A stretch of 64,000 nucleotides of DNA from Agrostemma githago (taxonomy: Eukaryota; Streptophyta; Magnoliopsida; Caryophyllales; Caryophyllaceae). The notes under the pieces are model-generated. The model worked only from the letters and a program-made list of their open reading frames with translations, did no database searches and had not been told where the DNA came from. Of this stretch, positions 44,226 to 57,400 are shown piece after piece (positions within the stretch are counted from its first letter, which is position 1; every line of letters begins with the position of its first letter). A program made the position numbers and the translations under genes. Location of the stretch: contig OY288247.1 in NCBI GenBank assembly GCA_958450325.1, positions 14,622,429-14,686,428 on the forward strand, in the 5' to 3' direction.

Positions 44226-45019
44226 TTGGGTAAGTGTTTGGGATATTTGGGTTGTACTGTAACCTGTTTCTAAAATTACTTCTTTCTAATCTATTTATAG
44301 AGTGGCACAAAAGTCGTGACATTGATTGCTCAATAGCTGGAGAAATGACAATACATGGCATCGAAAGAGGTAAGCATGCAAATGTTCCACAAGTCTGAAG
44401 ACTCTACCTCTGGAAAGACCACACAATTTTTCATGAGTTCCAAGGAGACATATTATGAACGAAGCACGCCGACCTAGCGAGCAGTACGTGAGTGGCTCTT
44501 TTCATTTATGTGCACCTACTGCTAAGCAAAACACAAGTGCATGGAAAACTCAAGCCTGTGGACATCATCTAGAGGAACACGAGCACATGCAACGCATAAT
44601 AGCAAGGATACAATAAAGATTAACGCAAGTACGGGAGCAATGCATAAGACATACCGTATAAACTGTTGAAATTCGTTAGAGAACACCTGATCTAAACTCT
44701 GGTACCACTGTTCTGCAGGATAGTGCTTTAATGGAAGGCTACATCTTTTTGGGGACGAAAGGTCTGTGAGCGGGAAAAGCGAACTGTGTGTCTGTCCTTG
44801 GTCAACTGGTCATAATGGCTTTTGGTGGGTAGGTGTGACTTTAATGAAGGATTAGGTGGATGTTGTCATAATTACTCTCCCTTTATTTTCAGGCAGGTAC
44901 CGGATTCAGGCGGGTCCTGTCAAAAAATAATCATCAACCAACCGATCGGTGACTTTCGGGTTCCGGACATTTCCTGGTGGGTTTCACGAGTTTTCCTGGG
45001 CGACTTCGCCCATGTTTTT
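44226..45019. other. Unassigned sequence between array blocks
   Basis: Mixed composition, no ORF or element recognised. Confidence 0.4.
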
Positions 45020-45206
45020 TGTTATGATTTGTTCTTGTTATCTATTTTAGCGAGTTTTTTTCATTCAACCTTTTCTATCCCTCTCGTGCTTCATAATTTT
45101 CTCATGCATATTCTCTCATCCTTTTCTCCTTATCTTTCCTACAGTTTTAGAACTTCATTTCTCTCATATTTAGAATTTTATTTAGAAACGATCTTAGTTT
45201 AGACCT
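45020..45206. repeat. Direct copy of 42340-42510
   Basis: TCTATTTTAGCGAGTTT, TTTCATTCAACC, TAGAACTTCATTTCTCTC and ACGATCTTAGTTTAGACC occur in the same order as at 42340-42510, with moderate divergence. Confidence 0.75.
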
Positions 45207-45212
45207 CTGAAG

Positions 45213-45312
45213 AATATGAGGGATTGCAGGAGAAGAATGATGAAACATAAGAGGGATATAAAGGGTTGAATGAAAGAAACTCTCTAAAATAGATGACAAA
45301 AGAAAATCATAT
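45213..45312. repeat. 100-bp near-perfect inverted copy of 42325-42424
   Basis: AATATGAGGGATTGCAGGAG, then AAACATAAGAGGGATATAAA and GATGACAAAAGAAAATCATA are the exact complement of the left segment over about 100 bp. Both copies stand at points where the purine strand changes. Confidence 0.9.
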
Positions 45313-47510
45313 TTAATTTTGAATTTAAGAAGGATTGTAGAGGATGAGAAAGGTAAAAAGGGAGGTGGGGAAAAAGAAAAAATGATCATAGTAGATGAAG
45401 AAGAGCACAATAAGAGGGAGAGGTTTAAGGGGAGGTGAGAAGGGAGAGAGAGATGGGAAGAGGAGGGGAAGGAGAAAGACAATAGGATGCAGAGAAGGAA
45501 TATGACGGTTACCAACATTATCTGAACCCTGTCACGCATGATGTTTACAAACCTTTTTAAATATGATTGATTAGGTTGAAAAACCTTTTTAATGACCACC
45601 ATAAAGTAACTTGTTACCCTGGCGGTATGATATTTGCAGTCGGATTTAGTGTTTTATTAGGTTGGAAAATCTTAGTAACGAAGAAAGAGTAATATGATCG
45701 GAAGGGGAAATATTAAGGAGAGATATAAAAGAGTGTCAAAGATATGGTGAGTAATGGGAGAAATGGAAGGTATCGAAGGGACACACTCTCACTGAAGTAC
45801 ATGACAAAAAAATGACATCCCCAAACTCTCTCGTGTGGTTTTGAAGGAGGAATAAGAAAAGGAATGTTAAAGGATGGGATGGGGTGGGGTGGGGTGGGGT
45901 GATAAGAAGAAAAGAGCGTATGGGAGGAGGGAGTATGTAATCTGGTAGGTTGAAACAGTTGAAATGAAGAAAGATGAATGATCTTGGTAGTTGCGCATGA
46001 GCTACAAGCAAGGAAGTCGCATTAAGGGAAGAAGGATTCAAGAGAGTGATTTACAGGACGTCAAGGGTAAGATGAGTGGAGGGGCAAACCCCAGCTGAAT
46101 TAGATAACAAAACACAGTCATAAAACTGATCTTAGTAAACGGAAAAAAGGAACATGAAAAGGCTGAACGAGACGAGGGTTAGTTCAAGGATCAAGTAGTT
46201 AAGAAGTTAAAGAGACGACGCACTCGCTAGACTAGATGACAAGATAAAGTCATATTACTTATATGAGAAGCGGGGGTGGGAGAGGAGGGAGGAAGAAAGA
46301 GGAAAGGGAAGGAGAAAGAGATATGAAAGTTGGTAGACGAAAAAGACAATCAATCTTAATAGAAGACAATGGTGAACCGGAAGAGGAGGAACATTAGTTA
46401 AGGAGTTAAAGAGACGACGCACTCGGTAGACTAGATGACAAGATGAAGTCATATTACTTATATGAGGAGCGGGGGTGGGAGAGGAAGAAGGAAGAAAGAG
46501 GAAAAGGAAGGAGAAGGAGATAAGAAAGGTGGTAGACGAAAAGGACAACCGATCTTAATAGAAGACAATGGTGAACCGGAAGAGGAAGAACATTAGGGGA
46601 GGGGGGGGGGGAGAAGGAAAAGGATTGAGGAAAGATGTTAAGGTTAAAGGAAATTAAGAAACGAAATCCTCACTAAACTAAATGACAAAAGCAAGACACA
46701 TTTAAGAATGAATCTTAGATCATGAGGAGAGAGTGAGGGCACATAGGATAAAATGAAGATAAGGGCAGTTAGAACATTTGGACAAATGAATCTTAGACGA
46801 TGACAAGTAGTGATCTTAGTAACTGTGCATAATCAACCAGAAAGAAAGTAGCGTTAGGAGAAGAAGAATACAAAGGAGTGAGACAGAAGGGCGTGAAAGG
46901 TAAGATGAGTGAAATGGACGAATCGTTGATGAACTAGATAACAAAAGATATTCGTATGTGAGGATGAATCTTGAATGAGAAGGAAGAGCATAAAAAGACA
47001 CAAACTAAGGAGAATTGGGTCCTGGTGGGTAGGCGGATAAAAGTCGCAGTATTTAGTGGCTTCCCAAACTGTAGACTATTGGTAGATGTAGTGTAGTGTG
47101 TTCTCTTTCTAGCCCGGCTTGGGTATTGTGGATACATGATTTATCTTTAGATTTTGGCGTAACCGGTTCGTCTGGTTGATGGAGTGGTAGTCCATTTGAG
47201 GTAACTGGTTATTTGGTAGACTTATGAGTTTATTTGGTTAAAGTGAGTGATTAAGGAAACTGATCTTCGTAAACGGTAAATGAGGAACATGAAAAGGCGA
47301 AGCAAGAAGAGGGTTCGAGGATGAGGTAGTGAAGAATGGTGGGGGGGGGGGTTTGAAGAAGTTAAAGATACAATACTCCTAAATGACAAGAGAAGTCATG
47401 TTACTTATTGGAAGGGCAGAGGTGAGAGAGTTGGGACAAATAAGGGATTGGTAAGGATAAGGGGATATGAAGATGGTAGACGAGAAAGACAACTGATCTT
47501 ATTAGAAGGC
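45313..47510 (+). repeat. Modular purine-rich array, plus orientation
   Basis: Repeated modules on the plus strand: AGACTAGATGACAAGATGAA, GTCATATTACTTATATGAG, a purine stretch, GGTAGACGA, then GATCTTAATAGAAG and CAATGGTGAACCGGAAGAGG. Two neighbouring copies (46190-46395 and 46396-46600) are especially alike, giving a period near 200 bp. A segment at 47096-47230 is the conserved block shared with 7027-7160. Confidence 0.75.
45875..45901 (+). other. Strong G-quadruplex motif
   Basis: GGGATGGGGTGGGGTGGGG continues with another TGGGG, giving five G-tracts with one-base loops on the plus strand. Confidence 0.8.
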
Positions 47511-47514
47511 AATA

Positions 47515-47763
47515 ATGAACAACAAATTTAGAGGCTATTTGGAGGGATCGAGCCCTTCTTTAAAAAAGGCGGGACATGGAAAATCTAAGAGACGGACCCA
47601 ACATGTGAGTCTGACCAGTGAAGACATTAGATACCTAACAGAATATCCAAAATATGCCCTGGTACGAATATCTATGAAAATTACAGGAGCTGGTCAGGCG
47701 GATAACTTTCGAGAGTGCTACTACAGACCCATTAGAGATGTGTTGGTGCAATTATGCCCATAA
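47515..47763 (+). pseudogene. C-terminal fragment of the unidentified repeat-associated ORF family
   Basis: The 82-codon frame has a basic stretch (KKAGHGKSKRRTQHVSL), then SEDIRYLTEYPKYALV, KITGAGQADNFRECYYRP and IRDVLVQLCP before the stop. From its ED pair to the stop are 48 residues, the same spacing as REDSECL...LLDALLTLYP at the end of the 7206-7757 ORF, with matching hydrophobic positions. The last two thirds lie in the segment duplicated at 58010-58309. Function unknown; the start codon is arbitrary. Confidence 0.45.
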
Positions 47764-47884
47764 TTCTACAAGGATTAGGAAGCTGCTATGACGTCTCATC
47801 AAACGGCTACAACTTCGCGGTCTCTAGCTTATTTGTTGTATGTATTCTATTTGTCGCATCAAAGTATCTTTTGTGAATAATGTG
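47585..47884 (+). repeat. 300-bp direct duplication, left copy
   Basis: CTAAGAGACGGACCCAACAT to GTGAATAATGTG, directly before the left LTR. Six substitutions and no indels separate it by eye from the copy at 58010-58309. Confidence 0.95.
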
Positions 47885-50800
47885 CTAATTTCCTAGCATT
47901 TTTATCCTTTCCGCTATGACTACGTCATAACTCTATTTCGGGCTTATATTGCATCTTTTTTTTTCAAGCTTTATTTTTATTTGAGAGTCCGATATTATTA
48001 TATTTTTTTAAAGAGATTTGAACTCTTTTAAACCTATTTATTTGATTTTCATCATAAATTAATTATTTTTCCGCAAGGAATTCTACTTCTCTACGAAATT
48101 AATGTTTTTAAGCTAGAACTTAAGTTATTTCTTTTCCTACAAATGTCTAATTATATTTATATAATATTTTCAACTAAAAAATATTTTTATTTATGAAAAT
48201 TAAGCCATTAATGATTTTTTTACGAAATTTCGTAAATAATTATTTTCCAACGTGAGGTTTACTCGAATTGCTTCGAAATACCTTTAATAATTTTACGATC
48301 ATTTTTTTAATCAACCTACAATTATTTTTGGACCCCTTCCCACCATTTTGGACCGTGACCCCCATGTCACACTACTACTACATATTTTTACAACTTATTA
48401 TTTTTATGTTTTTAAAAGAACAATTATTTCACAAGATATTTTTACCATATTTTAATGTGATGATTCATGCAAAAACTTTTCAACCTCCACATACATCATT
48501 TTGGCCAAGTTGTGTAGTATGCATGTACCTTGTTTTTATCAATTTTAAAAGCTTCATTTATGCTTAATCCTTTCACTTTTTTTTCTCATTCAATTTACAT
48601 CAATTTTAATCAAGCCAAATACCTCCTCTTTTTCTCTCTTTTGGTTCATTAAATCTGAATTTTTTCAGCAGCCATTTTTGGCCAGAAAACCGTCTTCAAG
48701 CATCGCCTTCCGTCTCCTATTTTTCTCTTATTTCGATCCTCTTTTCGTCTCCTTCGTTAAGGTATTAATCGATTTCTTTTCCAATCATTTTTACCTTGTT
48801 TTTCCAGCGATCTTATGGTATTTTCATACCATGGATTTCATGTTTTCATAGGCTTCTTGGTCGATCCCAAAGCGGACGAATATATTATCGACTCGAATTT
48901 GGACTTGAGGTAACGTCGATGCTACTCGGTATTGCATGATTTTATTTGTGTAATTGCATGTATATTATTATAATTTTATTTTTGACAATATATGTATGTC
49001 ATATAATCTGGAAAATTTTTAAAAGTTGAAAATTTGCATGTTTCGGTATTTTTATCGCTTTTACGAGATTAACGATTAAATCGCCGTATTAATTTGTAAA
49101 ATCATAATATTCGGCCTAAACATGTAATATATGTTTATATTCTGGAAAAATGTTGTTTTTGATGGTTTTTAATAATTTAGTATTTTTCTGATATTTTTGA
49201 TATCGATTATTGAATTATTACCGTTATCGGACAAAAACGATTAAAAGCCGATTTTTAGTTCTAGTATCTAAACATTTTATTTTAATCTGATTTTTGACGT
49301 GGTGAAACTTTCTGGTGAAATAGAATTTTATGAATTCTTTCATAATTTTTCGGAATTGTTAAGTGGATGAATTAATTAATCACTTTAAATCATCGTTTAT
49401 CGTTAAAACCGTGTTTGTCGTTTAAATTCTCGATTTCTGGTCTTTGGTTTAAATCTGGAAAAAATGATGATTCTGATAATTTCATAATAAAATGTAATTT
49501 TATGATTTTTAGTGCTTTAATAAAATGTTAGGACGATAAGTTTTATTAATGGAATCGTTAATTGTGAAAACGGGTTTTAAATGACGGTTTTATTGGAATT
49601 TGGTAAATCTGGAACTTTGGAAAGTCTGGAAAATTAGTATGTTCTGGAAAATGGTGATTTTTAAGTTTAATAATAATTTTTGGATATTTATACTTAAATC
49701 ATTTTGTAATTCTATTTTTATTAATCGTTATCGTCGAGATTGGACGATTAACGAGAAAACGCTTTAAAAACCGAGTTTTAGAATTCTGGAAAATTTTCTT
49801 TTTTGGACAGAATGTCCATAAATATATTTTAACTATTTTACTTAGTTTTTGTACTATTTATTAAAGTCTTTAATTAATAAGTATTGATTTTTGGACAAAT
49901 TACGATTTATCGTTAAAATGCTTCGTCTTACTGAAAAGATTGATTTTTCCAGCAATTTTGAAAGTATTTAAATCTGAAACTTTAAGAGTTAAATCATCCC
50001 TTAACATACTCTAAATATATTTGTCGGTTTAATTAAATAAAGACGTTCAAATATTTAATTTTGACATTTGCCGTAAAAATCCTATTTATATTTGTATTGT
50101 CGAAACTATTAATAATTAGGGAATTTGAGTTTTATAAATTTTGGAAACACCCTAATTAGTAGTAATAAAATGTTTAAGACATTTTTAATCATTTTATAAC
50201 GCTTATACGATATTTTAATAATTTCATAAAATTAAATGTTCACTTTGGTAATTAATATCGTTAAGGCCGTAAGTATTAGTTTTATAAATCTATATCGTTT
50301 ACTAAAAATGTGATGTTAGTATAAACTAATATTTTTGATATTTTGATATGATGCTATTTTTGGTAAAGTTTCTAAAAATAGAAGTTTCCTAAAATAGAAA
50401 GTTTCCTCTTTTGGAAAGTGATCCTTTTCTTTTTGTTCTCTTATTATTTATAATGATTATATCTTTTGAATATTGATAATGGATTGTTTTGGAGTTATGG
50501 AATAAGGAAAAGTGTGGGTTTAGAGTAATATAGTCTGGGATGTACGTTTTGCCATCAACTATAAAGCTGGTGTGTCTATGTTGAGACACATTGGTCGTTG
50601 AACTGAGCATGGTTTGTGTTCAGGAGTGTGTATATTTTGACCTTAAACTTAGATATTGCATCGTGTAAGTTGCCGTCGGGTTGAACTGGATTACGGTTGG
50701 TGTCCAGGAGGGGTGTACATTACTTAAGCCAGGACCTCGCTTCACGCAGTCCTGTTATAGTTGAGTTGCCTAGTTAGAGACCGAGGTCTGATTTGTTTTG

Positions 50801-51401
50801 ACTAAGTTCTCGAAGCTAGGTTAGTATTGTCCTAGTGAAAGTCTAGATTCTACATTAATCCTGTCCATAACGCCATTTTGAATATTTTTATTATTATCGA
50901 TATAATTTTGATTTGCAGGTTGGCAAGTTTTATATTTTCTCCGGAAAACTCATTTTTATTATATTGTTTCGATTCGTGAAGTTTTTCACTGAAAACTTAT
51001 TTTCATTATAATGTTTTACTGTTTTCCGACTTTAATATTTTTCCTATATTAGTAATTACTGTTTTAAAATCCTGTCATTCGGCTGGGAGAACGTTGACGT
51101 TGCTCCCCACTGATTGTGGCTGTTATGTTTTTAACATGGCAGGTGTATGTGTTTTCCTTCGGGTGGGCTAGCGAGCAGTTATGGATCCTGCTTGTTTTAA
51201 TAAGATCACTTTATTATGGATTGTTAAAAGCCCTTTTTATGGATCTTATTTTATTTATTCTATTTTGTAGCCATTTTTATTTTATGGTTTATGTATTGAC
51301 TTACCATTTTTATTTAATCAAGACATAGCTACAGTGTGTTATAATCCCACTTCTACAGTGTTTCCGCCACTGTATTGCGTTAGAATTCCTAGGGGATTAC
51401 A
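47885..51401 (+). repeat. 5' LTR (about 3.5 kb), terminus truncated
   Basis: Starts CTAATTTCCTAGCATTTTTA, where the partner has TGTAACACCCGCTATTTTCC. Otherwise it is collinear with 54498-58009, at about 2% divergence by eye with small indels. Confidence 0.92.
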
Positions 51402-51403
51402 GT

Positions 51404-51415
51404 TGGTATCAGAGC
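51404..51415 (+). other. Primer-binding site (tRNA-iMet)
   Basis: TGGTATCAGAGC stands two bases after the LTR end, the standard position. Confidence 0.9.
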
Positions 51416-54400
51416 ATTGTTGCTCCCGACGCTTACACCTGATTCTAGGAAAAATGCCAGTAAATTATTTAAACAGTAAATAAAAATATTATTAGAGATG
51501 GGTAGAAACAAATAAGGACTTAACTGTTAGGTTTATATGTTCTTGTAACTCAATGGTTAGCATTGAATATTTGTTTTATATGTCCAAGAAGAAGACGATG
51601 AGTGGACAAGATGTTGACTTGATGCTGCTCCAGATCAGGACAAGACTTACTTATCACTCTCAACGCCTGTTGACTCGAGTGGACAACTTGGTGCTTCAAG
51701 AAAGATGCCGATGGTGACTTTTAGCTCCGGTTCAGTTTACTTAAGCTACAGGCCAGATGATCAAGAGTAGATTCATGTTCCGTGATGTCGCAGTAGATCC
51801 AGATGGAGCGACCCAATACTTGTGTGCTCGTTCCTCTACAAGAAGATGAAGTAATCCTTTTGGACCACCCCGTGAACTCTGGAGGCCCGAAGATTCTCCT
51901 CTGGTTCAAGAACTTAGTAATATTGGATCATCGACTCTTTTCTTCCTTCCTCTACTTCTTCTACTTCTTCTCTTTTATATTCTCATCTTCATTCGCTTGG
52001 TGATTCCTCGTTCTATTCTTCTTCTCTACCATCTTTCTCTTGAGATTCTTTGGTTAGACCGAATTCTGTCTTAGTGAGTCTTTTGGAAGTTACAGATGTT
52101 TGAGGTTTAGTAACTCTTGTTACCTCGTTTGAGGATTGTGAGTTGTACCATATTTTTTAAGCAAGTAAGAAATTCTTGAGGATTGATTCGAATGGTAAAT
52201 TGTTAATTGATGGAATTAGAATGATACTTTAGACACTAAACCTTGGGTTATAGGTTACTTTGATTATTTTGGAGTACTTAGAGTTGAATATATTTTGGAG
52301 TAGTGAGAGTATGTCATATTTGATGGATACCTAGTACCTAAAGTAGAACCGAACTTCGTGTAACCGGTAATATTGATTTGGGTTTCCTGTCTAAGGCTGA
52401 CTTATAGATAGTCGTGGTCTTTTGGAATCATAGATCACTGTTTAAGATGTTGGCTTGAGTGTTGTGGTACCATTTCAGGTCCTCGTTAATGTTTAGTAAA
52501 TTTTGGTTGACATAGATTAAACCTTGTTTCTTATGGATTAGATCGTGGATCGTTGATGTAAGGTTGTAACCTATGAACTTTGGAGTTGAGTGATCTAAAT
52601 TGGATAAATTGTTGTTAACCTTGAAATGGAGAAACATATTGCCATTAGAGGTTTGATTTATCGCGTTGTTTTGAGGAATACTTTGATGTCATTCATCTTA
52701 ATGGATTTATAGTTCAGAACCTTAGACCAACGAGATTGTGGCTTCGTTGAGTTAGTAAATATTTTGTGGTTGCACCATTACGATTAGAAATTTGATGGAC
52801 TTCTCAGAAATATTAATCGAATGACGTGTTTGAAGATGTGAGTGTTTGCGCCATTACCTATAGGTTTGAGCGTGTTTGAGGATTTATTGTACTTCCCCAA
52901 CTTCTGCACTTGTGGTATTATAAATATGTTGGTGATCGTTTTTGAGGATTTTGTGTCAGAACATTGTTAATTGGTGGATTTTATTTAGTCTTCCTTACTC
53001 GAGAAATTTGAAGTACACCTCGAGTTGAGATCTTATGAGCTTTAAATTTATGAGCCTTAGCGATTTCGAGTTTGAGTATGTTTTGATAACCGTTGGAATG
53101 TTAATTAATGGATTTGTCTAAATTATTTGTGGATTTTTACCGTACTAATTGAAAGATTATATAAGTATGTAAGACTTAATTTTGGAGGTTGTAGATTGAG
53201 TAGGACCACCCTGTACTGATATTGGACTTAGCGTTTGTGGGAGTCGTGCTAGGAATCTCAAGATGGTTAATTTCTTCTATAATCCTTGAGAGCTCTTTTT
53301 GATTCTCAACTCCGTCTTCCTTTCTGCTTCTCTTGAATTCTGTTACAGTAACTCCTGCCAATCCCTTCAACCTTTGTCGATTTTGAAAACTCTTATTTTA
53401 ATTTATTGTTTATCCTTGACTCTATTTATCCGTTCATCATTTCCCCGAACTTATGAAAAGTTTGACTAATTTAAATTTAAATTTTTATTTTTTTTTTCGT
53501 TAAATTTTAACATTTTGAAGCATAATTTCAAATTTTAAAACTCCCCATTTTGTAAAAACTTTGAGCAATTTAACATTTTTGGTTATCGTGAAATTCTAAC
53601 ATTTTGAGTTATGATTTCTATTTATATATGAAACTCCCCGTTTTGTAAAAAAAAAAAAAATTGACTAAATTAAACTTTTTGAATATCGTGAAATTTAACA
53701 TTTTTGAATTATAATTTAAGAACTTTATACTTCACTTTTGTTTTATCTTTGGTTGATATTTATATTTAGTCCTGTTTCAAAATGCCTTAATAATTTATTT
53801 TAAATTATTTTGAAAATATTTCAATTTTTGATTTTCAAACGATCAGAATTTTATGAAGACTTGCATATTTTCAAATACTTCAACTTCTATAGGATTATTT
53901 TGTAAAGCGTTTTAACATTGTCGAAATTATTTTGAATGTTCAAGTTTGATAACATTTTTGAAAACTTTCATAATTACTTTAATAACATTGTCAAAATTTT
54001 AACGTTTTAAATTAGTTTCACTTTATTGTTGGTGGACTTTTGAATCTGTTATTGAAAATGTTTGACGACTGATTTGATTTTTTTACAAACTACAAATTTT
54101 GATTTCTCCCAACTAAATTTCGTTTCATCATAAAAAGAAATATTATCGAATTTCTTAAGAAAAAATTGTTTTACTTTTGTTTTGAAAATGTTTGGTTACC
54201 CAATTTTCTTCGAGTTTGTTTACAAATGTTATTTGACGTCGTTATTTTATCAAATAACTTTACTTTACGATTTCATTAATTTAGAAGATATTAAACTTCG
54301 GGTAGCTTAGCCCAATTCCTCTTTGAATAAATATTTGCGTTCGATTTCGTATCACTTTGAAAGTTGTAAAATTTTCTTTTAAACCAATTTTTTTTAATGC

Positions 54401-54482
54401 GAAATTTGTACCCTCATCTTTTCAAGTAAGATGATCCCGATTTCTTTTCTGCTTATTCTTAGTTTCGAGGACGAAACTTTCT
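51416..54482 (+). other. Non-coding interior of the long-LTR element
   Basis: A short frame at about 51580-51718 (MSKKKTMSGQDVDLMLLQ) could be a gag remnant. The rest is AT-rich with stops in all frames and no pol motif. The 3' end keeps a pol-terminus-like GAGGACGAAAC. Confidence 0.6.
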
Positions 54483-54497
54483 TTTAGTGGGGAGGAT
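54483..54497 (+). other. Polypurine tract
   Basis: TTTAGTGGGGAGGAT directly before TGTAACACCC of the right LTR. Confidence 0.85.
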
Positions 54498-57400
54498 TGT
54501 AACACCCGCTATTTTCCTACCATTTTTATCCTTTCTGCTATGACTACGTCATAACTCTATTTCGGGCTTATATTGCATCTTTTTTTTTCAAGCTTTATTT
54601 TTATTTGAGAGTCCGATATTATTATTATTTTTTAAAGAGATTTGAACTCTTTTAAACCTATTTATTTGATTTTCATCATAAATTAATTATTTTTCCGCAA
54701 GGAATTCTACTTCTCTACAAAATTAATGTTTTTAAGCTCGAATTTAAGTTATTTCTTTTCCTACAAATGTCTAATTATATTTATATAATATTTTCAACTA
54801 AGAAATAATTTTATTTATGAAAATTTAGCCATTAATGATTTTTTTACGAAATTTCGTAAATAATTATTTTCCAACGTGAGGTTTACTCGAATTGCTTCGA
54901 AATACCTTTAATAATTTTTACGATCATTTTTTTAATCAACCTACAATTATTTTTGGACCCCTTCCCACCATTTTGGACCGTGACCCCCATGTCACACTAC
55001 TACTACTACATATTTTTACAACTTATTATTTTTATGTTTTTAAGAGAACAATTATTTCACAAGATATTTTTACCATATTTTAATGTGATGATTCATGCAA
55101 AAACTTTTCAACCTCCACATACATCATTTTGGCCAAGTTGTGTACTATGCGTGTACCTTGTTTTTATCAATTTTAAAAGCTTCATTTATGCTTAATCCTT
55201 TCACTTTTTTTTCTCATTCAATTTACATCAATTTTAATCAAGCCAAATACCTCCTCTTTTTCTCTCTTTTGGTTCATGAAATCTGAATTTTTTCAGCAGC
55301 CATTTTTGGCCAGAAAACCGTCTTCATCGCCTTCTGTCTCCTATTTTTCTCTTATTTCGATCCTCTTTTCATCTCCTTCGTTAAGGTATTAATCGATTTC
55401 TTTTCCAATCATTTTTACCTTGTTTTTCCAGCGATCTTATGGTATTTTCATACCATGGATTTCATGTTTTTATAGGCTTCTTGGTCGATCCCGAAGCGGA
55501 CGAATATATTATCGACTCGAATTTGGACTTGAGGTAACGTCGATGCTACTCGGTATTGCATGATTTTATTTGTGTAATTGCATGTATATTATTATAATTT
55601 TATTTTTGACAATATATGTATGTCATATAATCTGAAAAATTTTTAAAAGTTGAAAATTTGCATGTTTCGATATTTTTATCGCTTTTACGAGATTAACGAT
55701 TAAATCGCCATATTAATTTGTAAAATCATAATATTCGGCCTAAACATGTAATATATGTTTATATTCTGGAAAAATGTTGTTTTTGATGATTTTTAATAAT
55801 TTAGTATTTTTCTGATATTTTTGATATCGATTATTGAATTATTACCGTTATCGGACAAAAACGATTAAAAGCCGTTTTTTAGTTCTAGTACCTAAACATT
55901 TTATTTTAATCTGATTTTTGACGTGCTGAAACTTTCTGGTGAAATAGAATTTTCTGAATTTGTTCATAATTTTTCGGAATTTTTAAGTGGATGATCATCG
56001 TTTATCGTTAAAACCGTGTTTGTCGTTTAAATTCTCGATTTCTGGTCTTTGGTTTAAATCTGGAAAAAATGATGATTCTGATAATTTCATAATAAAATGT
56101 AATTTTATGATTTTTAGTGCTTTAATAAAATGTTAGGACGATAAGTTTTATTAATGGAATCGTTAATTGTGAAAACGGGTTTTAAATGACGGTTTTATTG
56201 GAATTTGGTAAATCTGGAACTTTGGAAAGTCTGGAAAATTAGTACGTTCTGGAAAATGGTGATTTTTAAGTTTAATAATAATTTTTGGATATTAATACTT
56301 AAATCATTTTGTAATTACTATTTTTATTAATCATTATCGTCGAGATTGGACGATTAACGAGAAAACGCTTTGAAAACCGAGTTTTAGAATTCTGGAAAAT
56401 TTTCTTTTTTGGACAGAATTTCCATAAATATATTTTAACTATTTTACGTAATTTTTGTACTATTTATTAAAGTCTTTAATTAATAAGTATTGATTTTTGG
56501 ACAAATTACGATTTATCGTTAAAATGTTTCGTCTTACTGAAAAGATTTATTTTTCCAGCAGTTTTGAAAATATTTAAATCTGAAACTTTAAGAGTTAAAT
56601 CATCCCTTAACATACTCTAAATATATTTGTCGGTTTAATTAAATAAAGACGTTCAAATATTCAATTTTGACATTTGCCGTAAAAATCCTATTTATATTTG
56701 TATTGTCGAAACTATTAATAATTAGGGAATTTGAGTTTTATAAATTTTGGAAACACCCTAATTAGTAGTAATAAAATGTTTAAGACATTTTTAATCATTT
56801 TATAACGCTTATACGATATTTTAATAATTTAATAAAATTAAATGTTCACTTTGGTAATTAATATCGTTAAGGCCGAAAGTATTAGTTTTATAAATCTATA
56901 TCGTTTACTAAAAATGTGATGTTAGTATAAACTAATATTTTTGCTATTTTGATATGATGCTATTTTTGGTAAAGTTTCTAAAAATAGAAGTTTCCTAAAA
57001 TAGAAAGTTTCCTCTTTTGGAAAGTGATCCTTTTCTTTTTGTTCTCATATTATTTATAATGATTATATCTTTTGAATATCGATAATGGATTGTTTTGGAG
57101 TTATGAAATAAGGAAAAGTGTGGGCTTAGAGTAATATAGTCTGGGATGTACGTTTTGCCATCAACTATAAAGCTGGTGTGTCTATGTTGAGACATATTGG
57201 TCGTTGAACTGAGCATGGTTTGTGTTCAGGAGTGTGTATATTTTGACCTTAAACTTAGATATCGCATCGTGTAAGTCGCCGTCGGGTTGAACTGGATTAC
57301 GGTTGGTGTCCAGGAGGGGTGTACATTACTTAAGCCAGGATCTCGCTGCACGCAGTCCTGTTATAGTTGAGTTGCATAGTTAGAGACCGAGGTCTGATTT

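Noticed and set aside
51116..51328. 70-codon frame repeated at 57724-57936
   Set aside because: It is present in both copies of a 3.5-kb LTR and has no recognisable domain.
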